A DNA stretch of 12,052 nucleotides from Arthrobacter sp. (GTDB taxonomy: Bacteria > Actinomycetota > Actinomycetes > Actinomycetales > Micrococcaceae), in the NCBI GenBank assembly GCA_030147325.1, contig JASLAA010000223.1:1-12052 (forward strand), written 5' to 3'. The notes beneath the pieces were generated by a model, which saw nothing but the letters and a program-made list of their open reading frames with translations, searched no databases and was not told the origin of the DNA. Positions within the stretch are counted from its first letter, which is position 1. Each line of letters begins with the position of its first letter. The position numbers were made by a program, and so were the translations under genes. Shown here in pieces: positions 1-6,460 of this stretch.

Positions 1-62
1 CCGCGGACGGACACCTTGCCGGTCAACGGAATACCACCGCGAATGGTCAGAACGCTACCCAT
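1..62 (-). CDS. murA: UDP-N-acetylglucosamine 1-carboxyvinyltransferase, N-terminal fragment
   Basis: Only the first 20 codons plus two bases lie in the window; the gene runs off the left edge. The visible protein begins MGSVLTIRGGIPLTGKVSVR, which fits the conserved start of MurA (first strand, then the G-x-x-L-x-G-x-V turn). MurA transfers enolpyruvate from PEP to UDP-GlcNAc, the first committed step of peptidoglycan synthesis in the cytoplasm. The ATG at 62-60 is the likely start: an in-frame TAG lies 9 bases upstream, with no other start codon between, and a GAGGAAAA ribosome-binding sequence precedes it. It follows leuD in the same direction, an order I associate with Micrococcaceae. The catalytic cysteine region is not in the window, so the call rests on the N-terminus and context. 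Confidence 0.8.
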   Translation of the reverse strand, partial: MGSVLTIRGGIPLTGKVSVR

Positions 63-119
63 GAATACCTATTTTCCTCATACGTTGAACCCCCCGCGGA
101 CTCGAAACAGCTCAGTGCA

Positions 120-148
120 AGCATAGGAGTCCCACGGAGCAGACAGAA
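120..148 (-). promoter_or_regulatory. Candidate murA promoter
   Basis: On the minus strand TTCTGT (148-143) and TATGCT (125-120) are separated by 17 bases. This is a plausible sigma-70-type -35/-10 pair, giving a start near position 113 and a leader of about 50 bases before the murA ATG. The -35 match is weak, and it overlaps the U-tract of the terminator candidate. It is proposed from spacing and position only. Confidence 0.25.
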
Positions 149-173
149 ATACAAGGGTACTTCGAGTACTCCC
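143..173 (-). terminator. Candidate rho-independent terminator of leuCD
   Basis: Read on the minus strand, a hairpin at 173-155 (arms GTACT and AGTAC around a CGA loop, extended by G-C pairs past a bulged A) is followed by a U-rich tract, TTGTATTTCTGT, at 154-143. It lies about 110 bases past the leuD stop and about 80 before the murA start, so it could separate the two transcription units. The stem is short, so strength is uncertain. Confidence 0.5.
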
Positions 174-189
174 TGTTGCCTCTTAGGAA

Positions 190-231
190 CCCGTCCGGGT
201 CCGCCACCATTCCTTCGGGAGTGCGGACGGG
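190..231. repeat. Inverted repeat / hairpin downstream of leuD
   Basis: A perfect 8-base inverted repeat, CCCGTCCG at 190-197 and CGGACGGG at 224-231, encloses a 26-base loop with further self-complementarity (GTCCGC at 199-204 against GCGGAC at 223-228). It lies about 55 bases past the leuD stop codon. No T-run follows on the minus strand, so it may be an mRNA 3'-end stabiliser or a U-less terminator acting together with the hairpin at 143-173. Confidence 0.4.
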
Positions 232-285
232 ACTGTGAGCTGCACGACAGCCGGCACTGCCCGCAGCCGGGCCGGGACCCGCGTG

Positions 286-885
286 CTAGGTACGGATGGG
301 AAGGGTCGTGGGCTTGTGCGACGGACGTCGGGCCTCGAACGCCGTGATGTGCTCCTCCTGCCGGAGCGTCAGCCCGATGTCATCCAGGCCTTCCAGCAGG
401 CGCCACCGGGTGTAGTCGTCGAGCTGGAAGGGCGCGCTGACGGAGCCGCACTGCACGCTGCGGGACTCGAGGTCCACCGTCACCGTGGATCCCGGCTCGT
501 TCTCGAGGATCTTCCAGATGAGTTCGATGTCGTCCTGTGCCATCTGCGCCGCGACGAGCCCCTGCTTGCCGGAGTTGCCACGGAAGATGTCGGCGAAGCG
601 CGACGACAGGACGGCCTTGAAGCCGTAGTCCTTCAGGGCCCACACGGCGTGCTCGCGGGAGGACCCGGTGCCGAAATCGGGCCCGGCGACCAGCACCGAA
701 CCGCGCGAGTACGGCTCATGATTGAGGACGAAGTCCTCCTGCTTGCGCCACTCGGCGAAGAGCGCGTCCTCGAAGCCCGTGCGCGTGATGCGCTTGAGGT
801 AGACGGCCGGGATGATCTGGTCGGTGTCGATGTTGCTCTGGCGCAGCGGGACGCCGATGCCGGTGTGCGTCGTGATCTTCTCCAT
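286..885 (-). CDS. leuD: 3-isopropylmalate dehydratase small subunit
   Basis: This 199-residue protein is the small (swivel-domain) subunit of isopropylmalate isomerase. With LeuC it interconverts 2- and 3-isopropylmalate in cytoplasmic leucine biosynthesis. Diagnostic segments are NIDTDQIIP (residues 18-26), GPDFGTGSSREHA (68-80), which forms part of the substrate pocket, and the following SSRFADIFRGNSGKQG (94-109). The length is normal for bacterial LeuD. The ATG at 885-883 is preceded by AGGAG, which overlaps the leuC stop codon. Only 9 bases separate the two genes, so they are co-transcribed and probably translationally coupled. The C-terminal tail after about residue 185 is polar and poorly conserved. 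No missing key residue was seen. Confidence 0.97.
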   Translation of the reverse strand: MEKITTHTGIGVPLRQSNIDTDQIIPAVYLKRITRTGFEDALFAEWRKQEDFVLNHEPYSRGSVLVAGPDFGTGSSREHAVWALKDYGFKAVLSSRFADIFRGNSGKQGLVAAQMAQDDIELIWKILENEPGSTVTVDLESRSVQCGSVSAPFQLDDYTRWRLLEGLDDIGLTLRQEEHITAFEARRPSHKPTTLPIRT

Positions 886-894
886 GGCGGGCTC

Positions 895-2379
895 CTAGGC
901 TGCGGGGACTGTGGATGCGGCGGACGCTGACCCCGCGGTACGGGCGTCGGTTCCGCCCGGCAGGGGCTCGAGGTCCGACGGCGAGCTGAGGGTTCCGCGG
1001 ACCGCTGTCGCGGCGGCGACCACGGGTGAGACGAGGTGGGTGCGCCCGCCCTTGCCCTGCCGCCCCTCGAAGTTCCTGTTGGAGGTCGAGGCGCAGCGCT
1101 CCCCCGGTGCGAGCTGGTCCGGATTCATGCCGAGGCACATGGAGCAGCCGGCGAACCGCCACTCCGCGCCGAAGTCCTTGAAGACGCGGTCGAGGCCCTC
1201 GGCTTCCGCCTGCAGGCGGACCCGGGCGGACCCGGGAACCACCATCATCCGGATCGCGGGATCCTTCTCGCGTCCGCGGATAATGTCCGCAGCGATGCGC
1301 AGGTCCTCGATGCGGCTGTTCGTGCAGGAGCCGAGGAACACCGTGTCCACCCGGATGTCCTTCATCGGTGTACCCGGCTCGAGCGCCATGTAGTCGAGTG
1401 CACGGTTGCAGGCCGCCTTGTCGTTCTCGTCGGCGAAATCGTCGGGAGACGGCACCGACTGCGAGAGCGAGACGCCCTGGCCCGGGTTCGTGCCCCAGGT
1501 GACGAACGGCTCGAGCTCGTCCGCATCGAGGAACACCTCGGCGTCGAAGACGGCGTCGTCGTCCGTCCGCAGCTCTCGCCATTCGGCGACGGCGGCGTCC
1601 CAGTCGGCTCCCACCGGCGCATGGGGCCGGCCGTGGAGGTACTCGAAGGTCGTCTCGTCGGGCGCGACCATGCCGGCGCGCGCACCCGCCTCGATCGACA
1701 TGTTGCAGATGGTCATCCGGGCTTCCATCGACAGCGACCGGATGGCCGAACCGCGGTACTCCAGGACGTAGCCCTGCCCTCCGCCGGTCCCGATCTTCGC
1801 GATGACGGCGAGGATGATGTCCTTGGAGGTCACTCCGGGCCGGAGCGTCCCCTCGACGGTGATACCCATGGTCCGGAAGGGTTTCAGCGACAGCGTCTGC
1901 GTGGCCATGACATGTTCCACCTCGGACGTGCCGATGCCCATGGCAAGGGCGCCGAACGCTCCGTGCGTGGAGGTGTGCGAATCCCCGCAGACCACCGTCA
2001 GGCCGGGCTGCGTGAGCCCCAGCTGCGGGCCGACGACATGCACGATGCCCTGCTCGGCGTCGCCCAGCGAATGCAGGCGCACCCCGAATTCGCGGCAGTT
2101 CGCGCGCAGCTTCTCGATCTGGGTGCGGCTGGTGAGATCGGCGATAGGTTTGTCGATGTCCAGCGTGGGGGTGTTGTGGTCCTCGGTCGCGATGGTCAGA
2201 TCGGGTCGTCGCAGCGGGCGCCCGGCCAGCCGGAGCCCTTCGAAGGCCTGCGGGGACGTGACCTCGTGCACGAGGTGCAGGTCGATGTACAGGAGGTCCG
2301 GTTGCGCCTCAGCACCGACGACGTCGCCCTTGCGGACCACGTGCGCGTCCCAGACCTTCTCTGCCAGTGTCTTGCCCAT
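895..2379 (-). CDS. leuC: 3-isopropylmalate dehydratase large subunit
   Basis: This 494-residue aconitase-family protein is the catalytic subunit that carries the [4Fe-4S] cluster. Cluster ligands are visible as Cys352 (FLGSCTNSRIEDL) and Cys412/Cys415 (AGCSMCLGMNPD). Other family segments are IATEDHNTPT (63-72), CGDSHTSTHGAFGALAMGIGTSEVEHV (131-157) and SNRNFEGRQGKGGRTHLVSP (433-452). Its partner is LeuD, encoded 9 bases downstream. The ATG at 2379-2377 is chosen because AGAAGGAC lies 7 bases upstream and the protein then begins MGKTLAEKVWDAHVV, as expected. The last 25 or so residues (Gly/Ala/Ser/Thr-rich) extend past the conserved core. Divergence from the IclR-type gene at 2521 suggests leucine-responsive control by that regulator. 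Confidence 0.98.
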   Translation of the reverse strand: MGKTLAEKVWDAHVVRKGDVVGAEAQPDLLYIDLHLVHEVTSPQAFEGLRLAGRPLRRPDLTIATEDHNTPTLDIDKPIADLTSRTQIEKLRANCREFGVRLHSLGDAEQGIVHVVGPQLGLTQPGLTVVCGDSHTSTHGAFGALAMGIGTSEVEHVMATQTLSLKPFRTMGITVEGTLRPGVTSKDIILAVIAKIGTGGGQGYVLEYRGSAIRSLSMEARMTICNMSIEAGARAGMVAPDETTFEYLHGRPHAPVGADWDAAVAEWRELRTDDDAVFDAEVFLDADELEPFVTWGTNPGQGVSLSQSVPSPDDFADENDKAACNRALDYMALEPGTPMKDIRVDTVFLGSCTNSRIEDLRIAADIIRGREKDPAIRMMVVPGSARVRLQAEAEGLDRVFKDFGAEWRFAGCSMCLGMNPDQLAPGERCASTSNRNFEGRQGKGGRTHLVSPVVAAATAVRGTLSSPSDLEPLPGGTDARTAGSASAASTVPAA

Positions 2380-2399
2380 GACGATCGTCCTTCTCTGTG

Positions 2400-2430
2400 C
2401 CGGCAGCAGCCCTGTAGGTGCGGCTGCCGG
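2400..2430 (-). promoter_or_regulatory. Leader hairpin upstream of leuC
   Basis: On the minus strand CCGGCAGC (2430-2423) is the exact complement of GCTGCCGG (2407-2400), making an 8-base-pair stem with further C/G pairing possible inside. It would form in the leuC mRNA leader and ends 5 bases before the AGAAGGAC ribosome-binding sequence, so it could affect translation initiation. I found no short leader peptide rich in Leu codons and no U-tract, so classical leucine attenuation is not supported. Confidence 0.4.
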
Positions 2431-2485
2431 AACCAATGGTTCATCAACTCAACCAGCGGCGAGGGGCAAGTGCCAGCCGAACAGC

Positions 2486-2514
2486 TTGCGTCTCAGATAT
2501 TGAGACGGCAATAT
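2486..2514 (+). promoter_or_regulatory. Candidate promoter of the IclR-type regulator, leaderless transcript
   Basis: TTGCGT (2486-2491) and CAATAT (2509-2514) are spaced by exactly 17 bases, giving a predicted start at about 2521, the A of the regulator's ATG. No convincing Shine-Dalgarno sequence precedes that ATG, which agrees with a leaderless mRNA, common in actinobacteria. The palindrome at 2489-2507 fills the -35/-10 interval. Confidence 0.5.
2489..2507. promoter_or_regulatory. Candidate operator of the NdgR/LtbR-type regulator
   Basis: This is a perfect inverted repeat: CGTCTCA (2489-2495), a 5-base AT-rich spacer GATAT, then TGAGACG (2501-2507). Its size and symmetry suit a dimeric IclR-family repressor, and it lies in the divergent spacer between leuC and the regulator gene. 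It falls between the proposed -35 and -10 of the regulator, predicting autorepression. It is about 110 bases upstream of the leuC start, where it could also control leuCD. Binding by this regulator is inferred from position and from what is known of NdgR and LtbR. Confidence 0.65.
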
Positions 2515-2520
2515 CACCCT

Positions 2521-3240
2521 ATGGACAATTCCAGTGGCGTCGGAGTCATCGACAAGGCCGCCCTCGTGCTCGACGCCCTCGAAGCAGGACCGACGACCCT
2601 CGCCCAACTGGTCGCCTCGACCGGCCTGGCCCGCCCCACGGTGCATCGCCTGGCCCTTGCACTGGCTCACCACCGGCTGGTGGGCCGCGACATCCAGGGC
2701 CGCTTCGTCCTCGGTAGCAGGCTCGTCGAACTCGCTTCCGCCGCGGGTGAGGACCGCCTCATCGCCGCTGCCGGACCGGTGCTGCTCGGCCTGCGCGACG
2801 CGACCGGGGAGAGCGCCCAACTCTTCCGCCGGCAGGGCGACTGGCGGGTCTGCGTGGCGTCGGCAGAGCGCCCGATAGGCCTGCGGGACACCATCCCGGT
2901 CGGGACGCAGCTGTCGATGAGGGCCGGGTCGGCCGCGCAGTGCCTCCTCGCCTGGGAGGACCACGACCGGCTGCTCAAGGGGCTGCAGAACGCCCGCTTC
3001 ACGCCCACCGTGCTCGCCGGAGTGCGCAGGCGCGGCTGGGCCCAGAGCCTCGGCGAGCGGGAGGCCGGAGTGGCCTCCGTCTCCGCGCCGGTGCGCGGGC
3101 CCTCGGGCCGCGTCATCGCGGCCGTGTCCATCTCCGGACCGATGGAGCGCCTCACGCGCCAGCCTGGCCGCATCCACGCGGAGGTCGTCTCGGACGCCGC
3201 GCGCCAGCTGACGCTCGCCGTGGCGAAGGCAGCAGACTGA
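2521..3240 (+). CDS. ndgR: IclR-family transcriptional regulator, NdgR/LtbR type
   Basis: This 239-residue protein has the two-domain IclR layout. An N-terminal winged helix-turn-helix spans about residues 8-65 (TTLAQLVASTGLARPTVHRLALAL at 25-48 covers the two HTH helices). A C-terminal effector-binding domain spans about 75-235, with the family-typical RAGSAAQCLLAW (134-145) and VASVSAPVRGPSGRVIAAVSISGP (184-207). Position opposite leuCD identifies it as the actinobacterial leucine regulator called NdgR in Streptomyces and LtbR in Corynebacterium glutamicum, which act on leuCD and other amino-acid genes. The ATG at 2521 is chosen because the protein then starts just before the conserved VIDKAALVLDALE segment; the open frame upstream is only antisense to leuC. 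Expression is probably autoregulated through the palindrome at 2489-2507. The symbol is by orthology in context; ltbR is equally apt. Confidence 0.88.
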   Translation: MDNSSGVGVIDKAALVLDALEAGPTTLAQLVASTGLARPTVHRLALALAHHRLVGRDIQGRFVLGSRLVELASAAGEDRLIAAAGPVLLGLRDATGESAQLFRRQGDWRVCVASAERPIGLRDTIPVGTQLSMRAGSAAQCLLAWEDHDRLLKGLQNARFTPTVLAGVRRRGWAQSLGEREAGVASVSAPVRGPSGRVIAAVSISGPMERLTRQPGRIHAEVVSDAARQLTLAVAKAAD

Positions 3241-3241
3241 C

Positions 3242-3826
3242 GTGCTGCCTGCCCCACCGGCTGCGGGGAACGACGTCGAGCCCAGGTATGCCGTCTTCCT
3301 GCGCGGAGTGAACGTCGGCGGAGTGTCCGTCCGGATGGCCGACCTCCGGGAGGAGCTGTCACGACTCCCCATGACGGACATCGGCACCGTGCTGGCGAGT
3401 GGCAACGTCGTCTGCTCCTCCCGCCTGACCGCCGGGGAACTCGAGGACCGCGTGGAGGAAGCCCTGCGCGGTCGCTTCGGCTATCCGGCCCGCGTCATCG
3501 TCGTCGCGCGTCCCGAGCTCATTGCCATCGCGGCGGCGGTTCCGCGCCCCCTGGACGGCGCCCCGGCGTCCGCCGCGACAGCGGTGCACACCTACCTCAC
3601 GCTGTTCACCGGTCCGGCGGAGCTCAGCACGTTCCTCGACGACGCCGGCGAGCTCGCCGACGAAGCCGCCGTCCTCCCGGGCGGCACCGCCCTCGCGTGG
3701 TTCTGCCCCAAGGGGCAGTCCACCGATGTGCCGCTCGCGAAGCTGCTCGCCAAGGCACGCCATGCGGCGGTATGCACCACCCGCAACATCACGACCGTGG
3801 ACAAGGTGGTGCTGCTCCTCCGCTGA
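3242..3826 (+). CDS. DUF1697 family protein
   Basis: This 194-residue protein carries the DUF1697 signature YAVFLRGVNVGG (16-27), then MADLREELSRL (32-42) and LASGNVVCSS (51-60), and ends in the typical KLLAKARHAAVCTTRNITTVDKV stretch. The family is widespread in bacteria and its biochemical role is not established as far as I know. No signal peptide or membrane segment is visible, so it should be cytoplasmic. The start is a GTG one base after the regulator's TGA stop. The conserved region begins only about 15 codons in and no better in-frame start exists, so translation is likely coupled to the regulator gene. A hairpin lies immediately at its stop codon. A functional link to leucine regulation is unproven. 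Confidence 0.85.
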   Translation: MLPAPPAAGNDVEPRYAVFLRGVNVGGVSVRMADLREELSRLPMTDIGTVLASGNVVCSSRLTAGELEDRVEEALRGRFGYPARVIVVARPELIAIAAAVPRPLDGAPASAATAVHTYLTLFTGPAELSTFLDDAGELADEAAVLPGGTALAWFCPKGQSTDVPLAKLLAKARHAAVCTTRNITTVDKVVLLLR

Positions 3827-3852
3827 GCCGCCGCGCACCCTGTGCGCGGCTC
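3825..3852 (+). terminator. Candidate hairpin terminator after the regulator/DUF1697 pair
   Basis: GAGCCG and CGCAC (within 3825-3838, with a 3-base bulge) pair with GTGCGCGGCTC (3842-3852), an 11-pair GC-rich stem with a 3-base loop that starts inside the DUF1697 stop codon. No T-tract follows, so it may be a U-less terminator or a 3'-end stabiliser. Confidence 0.4.
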
Positions 3853-3860
3853 GGTGCGGT

Positions 3861-3869
3861 TGGTACTGT
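3861..3869 (+). promoter_or_regulatory. Candidate extended -10 element for the hydrolase gene
   Basis: TGGTACTGT (3861-3869) fits the extended -10 pattern TGnTAnnnT. No good -35 is seen at 17 bases upstream (TGTGCG). It would give a start near 3876 and a leader of about 60 bases to the ATG at 3936. Weak evidence. Confidence 0.25.
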
Positions 3870-3935
3870 TCTGGCATTCATCGAGCCGGTTGTGCAGCAC
3901 GTCACGCAGCCGCGGCGACCAGCCGAAGGACACCC

Positions 3936-4583
3936 ATGCGCATCATCGCCCAGGATTGCTACGAGCTCGACCAGCAGAAGGGATCGCACGGATTCGTGGT
4001 GGTCGCCGACGGACGCACCGCCGTGATCGACCCGGGATTGCAGTCCGGATTCGACCGCGTCATCGCCGAACTGCGCGCCAACGAGGCCACGACGGGGCCG
4101 GTCACCGACATCGTCCTGACGCACTACGACGCGGACCATGCGCAGGTGGCCCAGCAGCTTCAGCAGTCGCTCGGGGCCACGGTGTGGATCGGCGCCGCCG
4201 ACGCCGATGTGCTCCGCGGCACGACCGACCCGAGCACGCTGTTCCGCAGGATGCTCAGGAGGATCGCCCCGGTCCCGTTCCCGCAGGGCGCACGGGAACT
4301 GACCGGTTCCGGCGAGGTCTTCCCTGGTCTTCGCTACTTCCCGACGCCGGGCCACACCCCCGGCCACTACGCCTACCAGTGGCGGGGGGTCCTGTTCACC
4401 GGGGACGCGGCGAAGGTGTCCGCGGGCGGCAGGGTCAGCGACTTCTACGCGATCACCATCAATGACAAACCTGTCGCGGCACGCACCGTCCAGCTGCTCG
4501 CCGAACACATCCGCGCCGGTGACGTGGAATGGGTCTGCTCGGGCCACAACACGGTCGCGCGGGTTGCAGCACCGCCGACGTGA
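3936..4583 (+). CDS. MBL-fold metallo-hydrolase
   Basis: This 215-residue protein has a single metallo-beta-lactamase fold. Metal ligands are visible in order: THYDADH (62-68; His63, Asp65, Asp67, His68), TPGHTPGH (137-144; His140), FTGDA (154-158; Asp157) and SGHN (202-205; His204). The usual second His of HxHxDH is Asp here, a variant common in subgroups of this superfamily. The hydrophobic strand and IDPGL (31-35) near the N-terminus are typical. The fold serves many hydrolases (glyoxalase II-like thioesterases, lactonases, others), and the substrate cannot be read from sequence. The ATG at 3936 has AAGGA about 6 bases upstream; the open frame continues upstream but lacks family similarity. 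It is probably cytoplasmic, and the next gene starts 88 bases on. Confidence 0.9.
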   Translation: MRIIAQDCYELDQQKGSHGFVVVADGRTAVIDPGLQSGFDRVIAELRANEATTGPVTDIVLTHYDADHAQVAQQLQQSLGATVWIGAADADVLRGTTDPSTLFRRMLRRIAPVPFPQGARELTGSGEVFPGLRYFPTPGHTPGHYAYQWRGVLFTGDAAKVSAGGRVSDFYAITINDKPVAARTVQLLAEHIRAGDVEWVCSGHNTVARVAAPPT

Positions 4584-4671
4584 CCGACAGGGACGTTCCC
4601 AGCACCCCGATCCGAGCGGGCAACCGACTCCTGCGCCCCTCGGATTCCTCCCCCGGGAAAGGAGCAGGGTC

Positions 4672-5613
4672 ATGGCCCCTGCTGTCGAAACACGAGAGCT
4701 GACGAAGAAGTACGGGACGCACCGGGCCCTGCACGGCCTGAACATCACTGTCGAGCCGGGGACCGTCTTCGGCCTGATCGGACCCAACGGCGCCGGCAAG
4801 ACGACGGCGCTACGCACGCTGCTGGACATCATCCGCCCCTCCTCCGGGACTGCGCTGGTCCTCGGACTATCACCGCAGGCGGGAGGCCCTGCGCTCCGGC
4901 GCCGCATCGGGTACGTCCCCGGTGAACTGCGCCTGGAGGGGCGCATCCAGGGGCGTCGCCTCCTGCAGCACTATGGCGAGATCAGCGGTCCGGTGGCCGC
5001 TGGGGCTGTCGACGAGCTCGCCGACCGCCTGGGACTGGATCTCAGCCGTGTGGTCCGCACCCTCTCGAAGGGGAACAAGCAGAAGCTCGGGCTGATCCAG
5101 GCGTTCATGCACCGTCCCGAGCTGCTGGTACTCGACGAACCCACCAGCGGCCTCGACCCGCTGGTCCAGCAGACCTTCTTGGAGCTGGTCCGCGAGGCCA
5201 GGGCTGACGGGCAGACCGTCCTGCTCAGTTCGCACGTCCTCAGCGAGATCCAGCAGACGGCGGACCACGTGGCGGTCCTCAACGAGGGGCGGATCGTGGC
5301 GGACGGCCCGGTCGCCTCCCTGCGCCTGGGTCGCATCCGCCGGGTCCGGGCCACGCTCGACGGCGTGCCATCAGACCGGGCACGGGCAGAGCTGGACACA
5401 GTACCGGGATTACGGGACCTCGTGGTGACCGGGGTCCGTCCCATCGAGGTGACGGCCACCCTGGACAGTGGAGTCGACCAGTTCGTGAAGCTGCTGAGCC
5501 GCTATCGGGTGCTGGATCTGACCGTCGAGGAACCCGATCTCGAGGAATCCGTCCTGCAGCTCTACGGCGGACGTCCGGGCACTGCGTCCGCGCAGGATGG
5601 GCGACATGGTTAG
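4672..5613 (+). CDS. ABC transporter ATP-binding protein (ABC-2 exporter type)
   Basis: This 313-residue nucleotide-binding subunit has the expected motifs: Walker A GPNGAGKT (37-44), the signature LSKGNKQKL (131-139), Walker B LLVLDEP (151-157), D-loop SGLD (159-162) and H-loop His188 (SSHVLSE). The region where a Q-loop is expected reads GYVPGE (80-85) without Gln, a pattern common in exporter ATPases of the CcmA/DrrA-like group. A C-terminal extension of about 90 residues after the core resembles that group's extra domain. The ATG at 4672 follows a strong AAAGGAG at a 7-base spacing. Its 3' end overlaps the permease gene, so the two form one exporter. Substrate is unknown: drug, lipid or peptide export are all possible. 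Confidence 0.95.
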   Translation: MAPAVETRELTKKYGTHRALHGLNITVEPGTVFGLIGPNGAGKTTALRTLLDIIRPSSGTALVLGLSPQAGGPALRRRIGYVPGELRLEGRIQGRRLLQHYGEISGPVAAGAVDELADRLGLDLSRVVRTLSKGNKQKLGLIQAFMHRPELLVLDEPTSGLDPLVQQTFLELVREARADGQTVLLSSHVLSEIQQTADHVAVLNEGRIVADGPVASLRLGRIRRVRATLDGVPSDRARAELDTVPGLRDLVVTGVRPIEVTATLDSGVDQFVKLLSRYRVLDLTVEEPDLEESVLQLYGGRPGTASAQDGRHG

Positions 5614-6406
5614 GGTGCTCCCCCTGTTCCGGCGCTCGGTCGCAGACTCGTGGCGATCACTTCTCGGGTGGAGCCTCGGCATCGTGGCCACCCTCGCCAT
5701 GTACCTGCCGCTGTTCCCGAGCATCGGCGGCGAGGGAGACATGCAGCAGATCATCGACAGCATGCCTCAGGAGTTGGTGAAGACACTGGGCTACGAGCAG
5801 ATAGCGTCGGGGCCGGGCTACACGCAGGGCACGTTCTACGGGTTGATCGGATTCCTGCTCATGGTGATCGCGGCGATCTCGTGGGGCGCGGCCGCCATCG
5901 CCGGCGCCGAGGAATCGGGCCGGCTCGAGATGACGCTGGTTCATGGCGTGAGCCGGGTGCAGTACACCTTCGAGTCCGCGCTGTCCGTGCTGGTTCGCCT
6001 GGTCCTGCTCGGCCTGGTCGCCGCGGTGGTGGTCATGATCCTCGATGAACCGTCGGAGCTGGCGATCGACCTTCCCGACATCGTCGGCGCCTCTGCCGCG
6101 CTGGTCGGCCTCGCCTTTCTGTCCGGGGCGGCCGCGCTCTTCATCGGAGCACTCACGGGCAGGAAGACGCTCGCCGTTGCAGCAGGTGCAGGTGTAGCCG
6201 TGCTCGGGTACATCTGCAACGCCATCGCCAACCAGGTAGGGGATGCCGAGTGGTTGCGGACCATCTCGCCGTATTCCTGGGCCTATCAGAACCAGCCGCT
6301 CTCGGCCGGCACGGACTGGACCGGATTGGGACTCCTCGCAGGAGGCGGCCTGGTCCTCGTCCTCCTCGCTGCGCTCTCACTCAGGCGGCGGGACATCACG
6401 GGCTGA
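5606..6406 (+). CDS. ABC-2 type transporter permease
   Basis: This 266-residue integral membrane protein has six predicted helices at about residues 18-38, 77-100, 122-145, 158-183, 187-207 and 239-259. A conserved EESGRLEMTL segment (102-111) follows helix 2, typical of ABC-2 permeases. It is the membrane half of the exporter with the preceding ATPase, probably working as a dimer. Two starts are possible: ATG 5597 (269 aa, no room for a ribosome-binding site) and ATG 5606, preferred because AGGA lies 8 bases upstream. Either overlaps the ATPase gene (8-17 bases), implying translational coupling. It ends 54 bases from the stop of the convergent GTPase gene. Substrate unknown. Confidence 0.92.
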   Translation: MVRVLPLFRRSVADSWRSLLGWSLGIVATLAMYLPLFPSIGGEGDMQQIIDSMPQELVKTLGYEQIASGPGYTQGTFYGLIGFLLMVIAAISWGAAAIAGAEESGRLEMTLVHGVSRVQYTFESALSVLVRLVLLGLVAAVVVMILDEPSELAIDLPDIVGASAALVGLAFLSGAAALFIGALTGRKTLAVAAGAGVAVLGYICNAIANQVGDAEWLRTISPYSWAYQNQPLSAGTDWTGLGLLAGGGLVLVLLAALSLRRRDITG

Positions 6407-6432
6407 GCGAGATGCGCAGCTCCGGGCCGGTC

Positions 6433-6451
6433 GGGCCCGCGAATCGGGCCC
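6433..6451. terminator. Candidate bidirectional hairpin between convergent operons
   Basis: GGGCCCG (6433-6439), loop CGAAT, CGGGCCC (6445-6451): a perfect 7-pair all-GC stem centred in the 54-base gap between the permease stop (6406) and the GTPase stop (6461). Position suggests a shared terminator, but there is no T-run on either side. Confidence 0.45.
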
Positions 6452-6460
6452 CGTGCAGCA

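Noticed and set aside
2380..2436. In-frame N-terminal extension of LeuC from a TTG codon
   Set aside because: The added residues are not LeuC-like and would include the leader hairpin; the ATG at 2379 has a good ribosome-binding site and gives the expected N-terminus.
2431..2450. Possible leucine leader peptide before leuC
   Set aside because: The short ATG frame on the minus strand does not stop before leuC and has no run of Leu codons.
1036..2520. Long plus-strand open frame running through leuC into the regulator gene
   Set aside because: It is antisense to leuC, its translation is Arg/Gly/Asp-biased without family motifs, and similarity to IclR proteins begins only at the ATG at 2521.
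2449..3405. Minus-strand open frame of 318 codons opposite the regulator gene
   Set aside because: It is a GC-rich shadow frame of the IclR gene with no recognisable domain.
3522..3935. Upstream extension of the MBL hydrolase frame
   Set aside because: It overlaps DUF1697 in another frame, is Arg/Pro/Ser-rich, and the family start with a ribosome-binding site is at 3936.
3789..4946. Minus-strand open frame of 385 codons
   Set aside because: It is antisense to the hydrolase and ATPase genes, with shadow-like composition.
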